Made by a program: the position numbers and the translations under genes | NCBI GenBank assembly: GCA_009926065.1 | Contig: RFPP01000007.1 | Coordinates: forward strand, 1 to 64,000 | Length of the DNA: 64,000 bases | Direction: 5' to 3' | From: Flavobacteriaceae bacterium | Lineage (GTDB): Bacteria > Bacteroidota > Bacteroidia > Flavobacteriales > Flavobacteriaceae | Notes under the pieces: model-generated | The model's input: the letters and a program-made list of their open reading frames with translations, nothing else | What the model was told of the DNA's origin: nothing | Database searches by the model: none | Shown: positions 31,294 to 40,626 of the stretch, piece by piece | Layout of the letters: every line of letters starts with the position of its first letter | Numbering within the stretch: the stretch's first letter is position 1

Positions 31294-32181
31294 TTATTTA
31301 TTTGGAAGTTCTATTAAGTATTTTTTTCTAGCTCTATTATCCAATTTAGTATCTCTCAACCAAGGGTTATACAATTTTAATATTTTATAATTCACTCCTT
31401 GATCAATCGCAAAATCAGCAAGATTATTAACGGTGCTGTCAATTTCTATTTTATGAGTTGGATACAATTCATATAAATCTTGTTTAGGAATTTCAAAACC
31501 AAACTTATGAGGTGCTTTCATAATTTCTTTTAAAGCTAATATCCTAAATACATATCTTGAAGTTTCTTCGTTTAATAATAAATCATAATAATTGGATACT
31601 TTTTGTATTTCTATTTGTTTATTTACCCCAGTAATTCCTCCATTATAGGAAGCAGCAGCCAAAGTCCAAGAACCAAATTTTTCTTTTGCAGCCAACAAAA
31701 ATTTACATGCAGCTTCTGTTGATTTTTCCAAATGGTATCTTTCATCCACACATTCGTTAACCTCCAACCCTATTTCCATTGCAGTAGCAGGCATAAATTG
31801 CCAAACTCCTCGAGCTCCAGAAGGCGAAACAGCATTGATTAATGAACTTTCAATTACAGCTAAATATTTAAAGTCGTTAGGAACTCCGTTTTTTTCCAAT
31901 ATCGGTTCAATAATCTTAAAAACTCTATTCGCTCTTTTTATTATCAAAATTGTTGAAGCATGTAAATTGGCATTAACCAATAATTCTCTATCAAAACGCT
32001 CTCTAACATCCGGAATTTCCAAAGGCATGTTTTCGCCTGCAAAGTCAACCTCTGTTGGGAAATAATAGGTAGTTCCTTCATGGGTGATTTTGTTTTTATC
32101 TTCATTTGAAATGGCAAATATTAATATTCCACTTAAAGAAATTATCAGTAATAATGCAGCTCCTTTTTTAATCCAATTCAT
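31294..32181 (-). CDS. Lytic transglycosylase (SLT domain, MltD-like)
   Basis: AVIESSLINAVSPSGARGVWQFMPATA; AAASYNGGITGV. Confidence 0.92.
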   Translation of the reverse strand: MNWIKKGAALLLIISLSGILIFAISNEDKNKITHEGTTYYFPTEVDFAGENMPLEIPDVRERFDRELLVNANLHASTILIIKRANRVFKIIEPILEKNGVPNDFKYLAVIESSLINAVSPSGARGVWQFMPATAMEIGLEVNECVDERYHLEKSTEAACKFLLAAKEKFGSWTLAAASYNGGITGVNKQIEIQKVSNYYDLLLNEETSRYVFRILALKEIMKAPHKFGFEIPKQDLYELYPTHKIEIDSTVNNLADFAIDQGVNYKILKLYNPWLRDTKLDNRARKKYLIELPNK

Positions 32182-32221
32182 TTTTATTTATTTAAATTGT
32201 TATAAAATTACAATTTATCAT

Positions 32222-32881
32222 CTATTTTTCAATAATGATTTTAGGTAAATTAATATTAATCCATTTGTATTTAGTCAGAATCATAATGTGTGTTCCTCCT
32301 TTTACAAGAATACAATTTTGAATATATTTTATTGGGAATACTTCATCTGCATCTCCATGAATATGAACTACATTTGGATCTGCTTTTTTTCTATCCCATA
32401 AAATTATCATCTCAATGGACCAATCAAGGTATTTTTTATCTCGAACAGTCAGAAACATCTGATATAATTTTAAGCGTTTAATAACTTTTTCACCAAAAGT
32501 AAATTTAGCCAAATTATATACATTTTCAATTAAACTGGTAGGTATCAATTTGTAGGCTTTAGTTTGTTTGGCCAATTTAAAAGTGTTTGGAAATTCCAAA
32601 TTACTCTTAACACTCGAAATGATAATAATTTTACTAGGATTTAAAAATTGAGCCATTTCTTGAACTAAAATTCCACCAAAAGAAACTCCAATTAATACTG
32701 GATTTTCATGGGTAACTTTCTTAGAAATTCTTTGTGCATATTCACTTAATGTTTCATTATCTAATGGAATTTCCCATTCCATAAAATAAGTGTCAAACTG
32801 ATCTTCAGGAAGTGAAATTCTTTCAAATATAGAAGCATTTGCAGCTAAACCTGGCATAAAATAAACCGAGATTTTTTCCAT
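32222..32881 (-). CDS. Alpha/beta hydrolase
   Basis: IGVSFGGILVQEMA nucleophile elbow; HGDADEVFP. Confidence 0.8.
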   Translation of the reverse strand: MEKISVYFMPGLAANASIFERISLPEDQFDTYFMEWEIPLDNETLSEYAQRISKKVTHENPVLIGVSFGGILVQEMAQFLNPSKIIIISSVKSNLEFPNTFKLAKQTKAYKLIPTSLIENVYNLAKFTFGEKVIKRLKLYQMFLTVRDKKYLDWSIEMIILWDRKKADPNVVHIHGDADEVFPIKYIQNCILVKGGTHIMILTKYKWININLPKIIIEK

Positions 32882-32998
32882 GGTGAATGTTTTATAAATA
32901 TTATAAGAATTAGAAGAAAATTATCACGAAATTTGCATAAAATTATATCTTTTAATTGGAAATAATATTCTTTTCCCAATAATTAATTTTACAAAGTT

Positions 32999-33712
32999 AT
33001 GAGCACTCAATTATTTAAAGCTTCTGAACGTGGAACTGCTAATTTTGGTTGGCTAAATGCTAATTATTCTTTCTCATTTGCTAATTATTTTAACCCTCAA
33101 AGAATTCAATTTGGTATGCTTCGAGTTTTAAACGACGACACTATAGCACCTGGAATGGGCTTTGGAATGCATCCACATGAGAACATGGAAATTATCACAA
33201 TTCCATTGGAAGGCGCTTTAAAACACATTGACAGTATGGGGAATGAAGGCACAATTACCTATGGCGAAGTGCAAGTAATGAGCGCTGGGACTGGTGTTCA
33301 ACATTCTGAAGTGAATGCAAGTACAACCGAGTACTTAAAGTTGTTACAAATTTGGATTTTCCCAGATACCGAAAATGTTGCTCCGAGATACGACCAAAAA
33401 GCCTTTGATTTAGAAAAAAATAAAAATTCATTTGTAACTATCGTTTCCCCTAAAGATACCAATGATGGAAATGCACTTTGGGTTCACCAAAAAACATTTT
33501 TTAATTTGGGAATTTTCGAAACCGGTAAAACTACCTATAAAAACAACTTTACCGAAAATAGCGTATATTTATTTCTTATTGAAGGGAAAATAATGATCGA
33601 CAATCAAATATTATCGTCAAAAGACGCAATGGGAATTTCAAATTTAAATGAATTTGATATTGAAATTTTAGAAAAAGCCAAAATTTTAATCCTCGAAATA
33701 CCTGCCAAATAA
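32999..33712 (+). CDS. Pirin family protein
   Basis: GFGMHPHENMEIITIPLEGALKHIDSMGNEG; VMSAGTGVQHSE. Confidence 0.95.
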   Translation: MSTQLFKASERGTANFGWLNANYSFSFANYFNPQRIQFGMLRVLNDDTIAPGMGFGMHPHENMEIITIPLEGALKHIDSMGNEGTITYGEVQVMSAGTGVQHSEVNASTTEYLKLLQIWIFPDTENVAPRYDQKAFDLEKNKNSFVTIVSPKDTNDGNALWVHQKTFFNLGIFETGKTTYKNNFTENSVYLFLIEGKIMIDNQILSSKDAMGISNLNEFDIEILEKAKILILEIPAK

Positions 33713-33741
33713 ATCAATTAATTAAAGGAGCTTAAACAAAA

Positions 33742-34026
33742 ATGGAAATTAAAGACAATACCTTTTCAAGACAATTTGAAACTATTTTAGACGGTAAGTT
33801 GATTTCAGTGGAATATTCTTTCCAGGAGAAAAAGATTTTTCTAACCAAAATCCACACTCCAGATCATTTTGATAATGAAGATTTTATAAATGATTTTCTG
33901 AAAAATATCATGGAAATCGCCTACGAAAGAAAACTAAAGGTAGTTCCAATATTTCCAAAAATAGCAACCTTTTTTAGAAAAAATACCAAATATAAAGATT
34001 TACTGCCTCCAGGAATTAAGCTGTAA
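33742..34026 (+). CDS. YjdJ-type small GNAT acetyltransferase
   Basis: 94 aa, KLKVVPIFPKIATFFRKNTKYKDLL. Confidence 0.8.
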   Translation: MEIKDNTFSRQFETILDGKLISVEYSFQEKKIFLTKIHTPDHFDNEDFINDFLKNIMEIAYERKLKVVPIFPKIATFFRKNTKYKDLLPPGIKL

Positions 34027-35350
34027 TTTTACTATTCAAAAACTCCATTCGCACGCTTCCATCTTCGTCAATTGTTGTGAGGTTAATTTCATGCAGCGTA
34101 TTTACCAATTCTGGATTCCAAGGCGTTTTTACTTTTACATAATTCTCTGTAAAACCGTGAATGTAACCTTCTTTATTTTCACTTTCAAACAATACAATTC
34201 GGTTAGTTCCCAATTGACTTTCATAAAAAGCACGTCGTTTTTTAACTGATAATCCACGCAACATTTTACTTCTTTTTGCACGAACATTAGCAGGAACAAC
34301 ACCTTCCATAGAAGCTGCTTCCGTATTATCTCGCTCAGAATAGGTAAATACATGTAGATAAGAAATGTCTAAATCATTCAAAAAATGATAGGTTTCAAGA
34401 AAATGTTCGTCCGTTTCACCAGGAAAACCAACAATAACATCCACACCAATACAAGCGTGAGGCATCACTTCTCGAATTTTATTTACACGCTCCGTATAAA
34501 CTTCTCTCAAGTAACGACGCTTCATTAATTTCAAAATTACATTACTCCCCGATTGCAACGGAATATGAAAGTGCGGCACAAATGTGCGACTTTTAGAAAC
34601 AAATTCTATCGTTTCGTTTTTCAATAAATTAGGCTCAATCGACGAAATTCGCAAGCGCTCAATCCCTTCCACCTTGTCCAATTCCTGAACCAATTCCAAA
34701 AAAGTATGTTCGTGTTTTTTATTTCCAAACTCTCCTTTTCCATAATCCCCAATATTCACCCCAGTCAAAACAATTTCTTTTATATTTTGAGCTGAAATTT
34801 CCTTGGCATTTTTCAGTACATTTTCCAAAGCATCACTTCTCGAAATCCCACGCGCCAAAGGAATAGTGCAATAAGTACATTTATAATCGCAACCGTCTTG
34901 AACTTTCAAAAAGGCTCGTGTTCTATCTCCTATCGAGTAACTTCCAACATAAAAATCAGCCTCCGAAATCTCACACGAATGCACTTCTCCCCTATCATTT
35001 TTGGCTAAATCATTAATATAATCGGTAATTTTAAACTTCTCTGTGGCACCCAAAACCAAATCCACACCCTCCACATTGGCCAATTCTTCAGGCTTCAATT
35101 GCGCATAACAACCCACTGCGGCAACAAAAGCTTTATCATTCAATTTCATCGCTTTTCGAACCACCTGCTTGAATTGTTTGTCGGCATTTTCAGTCACTGA
35201 ACACGTATTTATCACATAAATATCGGCAACTTCTTCAAAATCAACACGGTCAAAACCCTCCTCCGTGAAATTTCTAGCAATCGTAGAAGTTTCCGAAAAA
35301 TTCAGTTTGCAACCTAAGGTATAAAAAGCAACTTTTTTTCTATCCGTCAT
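34016..35350 (-). CDS. mtaB: tRNA t6A37 methylthiotransferase
   Basis: TLGCKLNFSETS; CDYKCTYCTIPLARG radical SAM motif; TRAM-like C-term. Confidence 0.94.
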   Translation of the reverse strand: MTDRKKVAFYTLGCKLNFSETSTIARNFTEEGFDRVDFEEVADIYVINTCSVTENADKQFKQVVRKAMKLNDKAFVAAVGCYAQLKPEELANVEGVDLVLGATEKFKITDYINDLAKNDRGEVHSCEISEADFYVGSYSIGDRTRAFLKVQDGCDYKCTYCTIPLARGISRSDALENVLKNAKEISAQNIKEIVLTGVNIGDYGKGEFGNKKHEHTFLELVQELDKVEGIERLRISSIEPNLLKNETIEFVSKSRTFVPHFHIPLQSGSNVILKLMKRRYLREVYTERVNKIREVMPHACIGVDVIVGFPGETDEHFLETYHFLNDLDISYLHVFTYSERDNTEAASMEGVVPANVRAKRSKMLRGLSVKKRRAFYESQLGTNRIVLFESENKEGYIHGFTENYVKVKTPWNPELVNTLHEINLTTIDEDGSVRMEFLNSKITA

Positions 35351-35361
35351 ATTTGTTTTTT

Positions 35362-35440
35362 TTGGGCGAATCCCTCTGGGTCGGGCTATCCGCTGTATCC
35401 ACGCAAAAAGCGTGGGATGCCGCTACTAACCCTTTCGCAA
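35362..35440 (+). repeat. REP-like Flavobacteriia interspersed element, copy A
   Basis: TTTGGGCGAATCCCTCTGGGTCGGGCTATCCGCTGTATCCACGCAAAAAGCGTGGGATGCCGCTACTAACCC; contains CCACGC-AAAAA-GCGTGG hairpin; same layout as 49969-50110. Confidence 0.6.
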
Positions 35441-35495
35441 ACACCGTGCAAATTTACACACAATATTCGTTATTATGAAATTCTTATTGGAATCA

Positions 35496-35535
35496 AAAAA
35501 GCCACAACCGAAAATATCAATTGTGGCTTTGAACT
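35496..35535. terminator. Intrinsic terminator-like hairpin
   Basis: AAAGCCACAA...TTGTGGCTTT. Confidence 0.6.
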
Positions 35536-35549
35536 ATTTTTAAATATAA

Positions 35550-36725
35550 TTATTCATTTCTCCACTTTTTCGAAACTTCAAAAACGTGTGCTAAAATAGC
35601 TTTATCTTGATCTGTAAATTCAACATGCCTTCTGTCCATTACGATTTTGGCAACCTCAAAGGCTTTGTGAGTTTGATACGTTACAAATCCAGATGCACCG
35701 CCCCATGAAAAACTAGGGACAAAATTTCTTGGAAAACCACTGCCAAAAATATTTGCGCTTACGCCCACAACAGTTCCTGTATTGAACATTGTATTGATTC
35801 CACATTTACTGTGATCTCCCATCATTAAGCCACAAAATTGCAATCCAGTTTTAGCAAAACTTTCGGTTTCAAAACTCCATAATTTCACCTCTTCATAATT
35901 GTTTTTCAAATTAGAATTATTGGAATCGGCACCAATATTACACCATTCTCCCAATACCGAATTTCCTAAAAATCCATCGTGTCCTTTATTGGAATAACCA
36001 AATAAAACAGAATTATTTACTTCGCCTCCAATTCTACAATGCGGACCAACAGTGGTGGCACCATACACTTTGGTAGCTAATTTAACTTGGGCTTCCTCGC
36101 ACAATGCAAACGGACCACGAATTACTGAACCTTCCATGATTTCAGAATTCTTCCCGATATAAATTGGTCCCGTTGAAGCATTTAAAGTCACAAATTCCAT
36201 TTTTGCTCCTTCTTCAATAAAAATGTTCTCTGGAGAAATAACATTTACGGTTTTTGAAATTGCCTGTGAAGTTCTACCATCGGTTAAAAGAGCGAAATCT
36301 TCGCGAATTGCAGCATCATTTTTGGCAAAAATATCCCAAGTATGTTCCACAGTCAAACAATCACCATCAAACTCAATAATTTCATATTGATCAAAATCTA
36401 CTTCTTCCTGAGAGTCATTTGTAAAAAAAGCAATCACCGCATCTCCTTTAAAAACGGCTTGATTGGACTTCAAATTGGATATAATTTCTACTAAATTTTC
36501 ATTTGGCAAATAGGAAGCGTTGATCATCACATTCTGCTCTAATTCAACCATTGGATATTTATCTGATAAATATTCTTCGGTTAAAGTAGTTGTAGTTGAA
36601 CCCAAATACTTTTCCCATTTTTCACGAATTGTCAAAATACCGATTCTGATATCAGCAACAGGACGCGTATAGGTAAATGGCAAAAGTGCAGTTCTGGCAG
36701 GACCGTCAAAAAGAATATAATTCAT
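35550..36725 (-). CDS. GlmU-like sugar nucleotidyltransferase / left-handed beta-helix protein
   Basis: NYILFDGPARTALLPFTYTRPVADIRIGILTIREKW; hexapeptide repeats. Confidence 0.88.
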   Translation of the reverse strand: MNYILFDGPARTALLPFTYTRPVADIRIGILTIREKWEKYLGSTTTTLTEEYLSDKYPMVELEQNVMINASYLPNENLVEIISNLKSNQAVFKGDAVIAFFTNDSQEEVDFDQYEIIEFDGDCLTVEHTWDIFAKNDAAIREDFALLTDGRTSQAISKTVNVISPENIFIEEGAKMEFVTLNASTGPIYIGKNSEIMEGSVIRGPFALCEEAQVKLATKVYGATTVGPHCRIGGEVNNSVLFGYSNKGHDGFLGNSVLGEWCNIGADSNNSNLKNNYEEVKLWSFETESFAKTGLQFCGLMMGDHSKCGINTMFNTGTVVGVSANIFGSGFPRNFVPSFSWGGASGFVTYQTHKAFEVAKIVMDRRHVEFTDQDKAILAHVFEVSKKWRNE

Positions 36726-36841
36726 AGAATTGGTTATTTGTTGAATTGGTAATTTGTTTATTTGATAAAGAAAAAAACCAATTAAAAACTATAAAAATCA
36801 AAGTTACAAAGATTAATAAGAAAATAGAAAAGTTTTGGATA

Positions 36842-36870
36842 TAAAAAAACCCCGCAATTGCGAGGTTTTA
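36842..36870. terminator. Intrinsic terminator
   Basis: AAAAAAACCCCGCAATTGCGAGGTTTTA. Confidence 0.75.
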
Positions 36871-36893
36871 TATAATTTGAACAGCAATAACAA

Positions 36894-37145
36894 TTATTTT
36901 GCGTGTTTAGCGTATTTAGTTTTGAATTTATCGATACGTCCAGCAGTATCAATAAGTTTAGATTTTCCTGTGTAATAAGGATGAGAAGTTCTAGAAATTT
37001 CCAATTTTACAACTGGATACTCAACACCTTCGTGAATGATTGTTTCTTTTGTTTCTGCAGTAGATTTCGTAATAAAAACGTCTTCATTTGACATGTCTTT
37101 AAAAGCAACTAATCTGTAATTTTCTGGGTGTACACCTTTTTTCAT
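36894..37145 (-). CDS. rpmE2: 50S ribosomal protein L31 type B
   Basis: [57 protein letters not shown]. Confidence 0.97.
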   Translation of the reverse strand: MKKGVHPENYRLVAFKDMSNEDVFITKSTAETKETIIHEGVEYPVVKLEISRTSHPYYTGKSKLIDTAGRIDKFKTKYAKHAK

Positions 37146-37171
37146 CTTAACTTTTTTATTTTTTTCAATTA

Positions 37172-37220
37172 TAATTAGTTGCGAAGCTTTTCATTTCTCT
37201 GAAAAGGTATCAACTTATTA
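37172..37220 (-). ncRNA. Candidate structured 5' leader of rpmE2
   Basis: Reading RNA: UAAU-A-AGUUG-AUAC-CUUUUCA-GAGAAA-UGAAAAG-CUUCG-CAACU-A-AUUA; 4+5+7 bp nested helix. Confidence 0.55.
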
Positions 37221-37255
37221 TAACTTTTTGTTGTAACTTTATTATTTTGAGTCTG

Positions 37256-37284
37256 CAAATTTACACTTATTTTTCAATAAACAA
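37256..37284 (-). promoter_or_regulatory. rpmE2 promoter
   Basis: Minus strand TTG-N18-TAAATTTG. Confidence 0.6.
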
Positions 37285-37384
37285 ACCTATTGCTACTTTT
37301 TTTTTATTTCAAGGAAAATACAAATAGTAACATAGGTAAAATGGGAATTACTATATTTGTAAATTAATTATATATAAAAATATT

Positions 37385-37927
37385 ATGGAACAGAAAGTAT
37401 CGCCTTCAAAATCAGCACTACAATATGGTGCTCTATTCGGAGTTTTAATGGTTTTAGAATTTGTAATAGTATATGTTATGGATTTTGATCCAATTACAAA
37501 TCCGGAAATAGGAATTATTATTAATTTGTTTAATTATCTTTTATTTCCAGTTAGTATAATTTTAATTGGGTGTCAAAATTTCAAAAAAAACCTTAACAGT
37601 GGTTTCATCTCTTTTGGAGAATGTTTAAAAGTAGGTGTTACTATTTGTTTTTTAGCTGGTTTAATTTATGGTATTTTCAGCGCCACTTTTAATATGTATT
37701 TCCCTGAATTTGTTGAAGAAATTTTAAGAAAAACTCGTCAAGTAATGTTGAAACAAAATCCAAATTTGACTTCTGAACAAATAGAAATGGCATTATCCAT
37801 TTCTAAAAAATTCATGAGTCCCGCATTATTAATTCCCGTGACAATTGCAATGTTCTCATTTATCGGTTTAATATATTCATTGATAATAGGAGCTTTTGTA
37901 AAAAATGAAAACCCTCATATCGCCTAA
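37385..37927 (+). CDS. DUF4199-like membrane protein
   Basis: Four TM segments, YGALFGVLMVLEFVIVYV and GFISFGECLKVGVTICFLAGLIYGIFS. Confidence 0.8.
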   Translation: MEQKVSPSKSALQYGALFGVLMVLEFVIVYVMDFDPITNPEIGIIINLFNYLLFPVSIILIGCQNFKKNLNSGFISFGECLKVGVTICFLAGLIYGIFSATFNMYFPEFVEEILRKTRQVMLKQNPNLTSEQIEMALSISKKFMSPALLIPVTIAMFSFIGLIYSLIIGAFVKNENPHIA

Positions 37928-37931
37928 ATAA

Positions 37932-38885
37932 ATGAATCTATCGATTATTATTCCACTTCTCAACGAGGAAGAATCATTGCAAGAACTCCATAATTGGATT
38001 GTTACTGTAATGAAATCTAATAATTATTCCTACGAAGTTATTTTCATAGACGATGGTAGCACCGATAAATCATGGGATATTATAGAGCAATTATCATCTG
38101 AAAATTCGAATATTAAAGGGATTCGTTTTTTAAGAAATTACGGAAAATCGCAAGCGCTTCATGCTGGTTTTGCTAAAGCCCAAGGTGATATCGTAATTAC
38201 TATGGATGCAGATTTACAAGACAGTCCTGAAGAAATTCCTAGCTTAATAGATATGATTACCAATCAACAATTTGATTTAGTTTCTGGGTGGAAAAAGAAA
38301 AGATACGATTCAGTATTTGCCAAAAATTTACCTTCAAAATTATTCAATTGGGCAGCAAGAAGAACCTCCGGTGTAAAACTGAATGATTTTAATTGTGGTT
38401 TGAAAGCCTATAAAAATGTGGTAGTTAAAAACATCGAAGTTTCAGGTGAAATGCACCGATATATTCCCGTTTTAGCTAAAAATGCTGGTTTTGGTAAAAT
38501 TGGCGAAAAGGTGGTTTTGCACCAAGCTAGAAAATACGGTGAAACTAAATTTGGAATGGAACGGTTTATTAATGGTTTTTTAGATTTAATTACTATTTGG
38601 TTTCTTTCGCGTTTTGGAAAAAGACCCATGCACTTATTTGGCGCTTTAGGTTCAATAATGTTTCTAATTGGTTTCTTATCAGCAGGATTTATTGGTTTAC
38701 TAAAATTATATAAGCTTTACCACGGAATGCCTTATGAATTAGTGACTAATAATCCTTGGTTTTATATTTCACTAACCACAATGATCATTGGAACACAATT
38801 ATTTTTAGCAGGATTTTTAGGTGAAATCATTTTAAGAACTAAGAACAACGAAGAACGATATAAAATTTCAAAAGAATTGAGTTAA
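37932..38885 (+). CDS. Family 2 glycosyltransferase (ArnC/DPM-like)
   Basis: IIPLLNEEESLQEL, FIDDGSTDKSW, TMDADLQDSPEEIP, two C-terminal TM. Confidence 0.95.
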   Translation: MNLSIIIPLLNEEESLQELHNWIVTVMKSNNYSYEVIFIDDGSTDKSWDIIEQLSSENSNIKGIRFLRNYGKSQALHAGFAKAQGDIVITMDADLQDSPEEIPSLIDMITNQQFDLVSGWKKKRYDSVFAKNLPSKLFNWAARRTSGVKLNDFNCGLKAYKNVVVKNIEVSGEMHRYIPVLAKNAGFGKIGEKVVLHQARKYGETKFGMERFINGFLDLITIWFLSRFGKRPMHLFGALGSIMFLIGFLSAGFIGLLKLYKLYHGMPYELVTNNPWFYISLTTMIIGTQLFLAGFLGEIILRTKNNEERYKISKELS

Positions 38886-38898
38886 ACTCATTAAAATA

Positions 38899-40626
38899 AT
38901 GGAACTACCTACAAAAATACTAACTGCCGTAAACGAATGGTTAACGCCTATTTTCGATAAAGAAACTCACGATGAAATCAAGGAAATGATGACCTCATCT
39001 CCTAAAAATTTAGAGGAGAGTTTCTATAAAAATTTAGAATTTGGAACCGGAGGAATGCGCGGAATTATGGGCGTAGGAACCAACAGAATCAATAAATACA
39101 CCCTAGGGAAAAACACGCAAGGACTTTCAAATTACATGCGAAAAGTGTTCCCAAACAAAGATTTAAAAGTAGTAATTGCATTCGATTGCCGTCATAATAG
39201 TAAAACTTTAGCAAAAGTAGTTGCTGACGTTTTCTCAGCAAATGGAATAAAAGTTTATTTATTCTCCGATTTACGACCTACGCCAGAATTGAGTTTTGCT
39301 TTGAAATATTTGGGTTGTCAAGCAGGAATTGTACTTACTGCTTCGCACAATCCCCCAGAATACAACGGTTACAAAGTGTATTGGGAAGATGGAGGACAGC
39401 TAGTTCCACCGCAAGATGCAGAAATAATAAATGTAATTGAAGAACTGAAATACAATGAAATCAAATTTGAGGCAAATGAAAGTTTAATTGAATATATTGA
39501 TTCAGAAATAGATGCTGCGTTTATAAAATCATCCATTGAAAATGCAAGTTTCAATACTTCGGCTGCTGCAAAAAGTGATTTGAACATTGTTTTTACCTCT
39601 TTACACGGAACTTCAATAAAATCAGTTCCTGAAACATTAGCTCAAGCTGGATATACCAATGTGAATTTGGTTGCCGAACAATCTGATCCAAATGGTGATT
39701 TTCCAACCGTAAAATCTCCAAACCCTGAGGAGCCCGAAGCTTTGAAAATGGCATTGGAATTGGCAGACAAAATTCAAGCGGATATTGTTATTGGAACAGA
39801 TCCTGACTGTGACAGATTGGGAGTTGCTGTTAGAAACAACGAAGGAGAAATGGTTCTTTTAAACGGAAATCAAACCATGGTTTTGATGACTGGTTTTTTA
39901 TTAGAACAATGGCAAAAGGCAGGTAAAATAAATGGAAAACAATTTGTTGGAACCACAATTGTTTCTACTCCAATGATGATGGAATTAGCAACAGCTTACG
40001 ACGTAGAATGCAAAGTGGGATTAACGGGCTTTAAATGGATTGCAAAAATGATCAACGATTTTCCTGAACTAGAATTCATCGGTGGTGGCGAAGAAAGTTT
40101 TGGGTTTATGGTTGGTGATGCCGTTCGCGATAAAGATGCCGTTGCTTCTACCTTACTAATATGTGAAATTGCAGCTATCGCTAAAGCAAATGGAAGTTCG
40201 GTTTATCAAGAATTATTAAATTTATATGTAGATTTCGGATTTTATAAAGAATTTTTGGTTTCAATTACTAAAAAAGGAATTGAAGGATTAGAAGAAATTA
40301 AGCAAATGATGATTAATATGCGCACCAATCCTTTAAAGGAAATTAATGGTGAGCGCATAATTATGATGGAAGATTATCAAACATCAATTGCCACCAATTT
40401 ATTAACTGGTGAAAAAGAAACGATGTCTATTCCAAAATCGGATGTATTGATTTATTATACTGATGAAGGTTCGAAAATTGCCGCAAGACCAAGTGGAACA
40501 GAACCAAAAATTAAATTTTATGTAAGTGTAAATACCAATTTGAATTCAGTTGATGATTTTAAAGAAGTAAATGCAAAATTAGATACTAAAATCAAGAGGA
40601 TTTTAGAGGATTTAAAGATTGATTAA
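38899..40626 (+). CDS. Phosphoglucomutase/phosphomannomutase
   Basis: TASHNPPEYNGYKVYW, GTDPDCDRLGVA, GGGEESFGFM, RPSGTEPKIKFY. Confidence 0.96.
   Translation: MELPTKILTAVNEWLTPIFDKETHDEIKEMMTSSPKNLEESFYKNLEFGTGGMRGIMGVGTNRINKYTLGKNTQGLSNYMRKVFPNKDLKVVIAFDCRHNSKTLAKVVADVFSANGIKVYLFSDLRPTPELSFALKYLGCQAGIVLTASHNPPEYNGYKVYWEDGGQLVPPQDAEIINVIEELKYNEIKFEANESLIEYIDSEIDAAFIKSSIENASFNTSAAAKSDLNIVFTSLHGTSIKSVPETLAQAGYTNVNLVAEQSDPNGDFPTVKSPNPEEPEALKMALELADKIQADIVIGTDPDCDRLGVAVRNNEGEMVLLNGNQTMVLMTGFLLEQWQKAGKINGKQFVGTTIVSTPMMMELATAYDVECKVGLTGFKWIAKMINDFPELEFIGGGEESFGFMVGDAVRDKDAVASTLLICEIAAIAKANGSSVYQELLNLYVDFGFYKEFLVSITKKGIEGLEEIKQMMINMRTNPLKEINGERIIMMEDYQTSIATNLLTGEKETMSIPKSDVLIYYTDEGSKIAARPSGTEPKIKFYVSVNTNLNSVDDFKEVNAKLDTKIKRILEDLKID

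Noticed and set aside
31196-31295. AAAGAGTAG / CTACTCTTT inverted repeat ~90 bp apart, considered as a small mobile element
   Set aside because: Only 9 bp, no target-site duplication or internal structure, and one arm overlaps the end of the lytic transglycosylase CDS.
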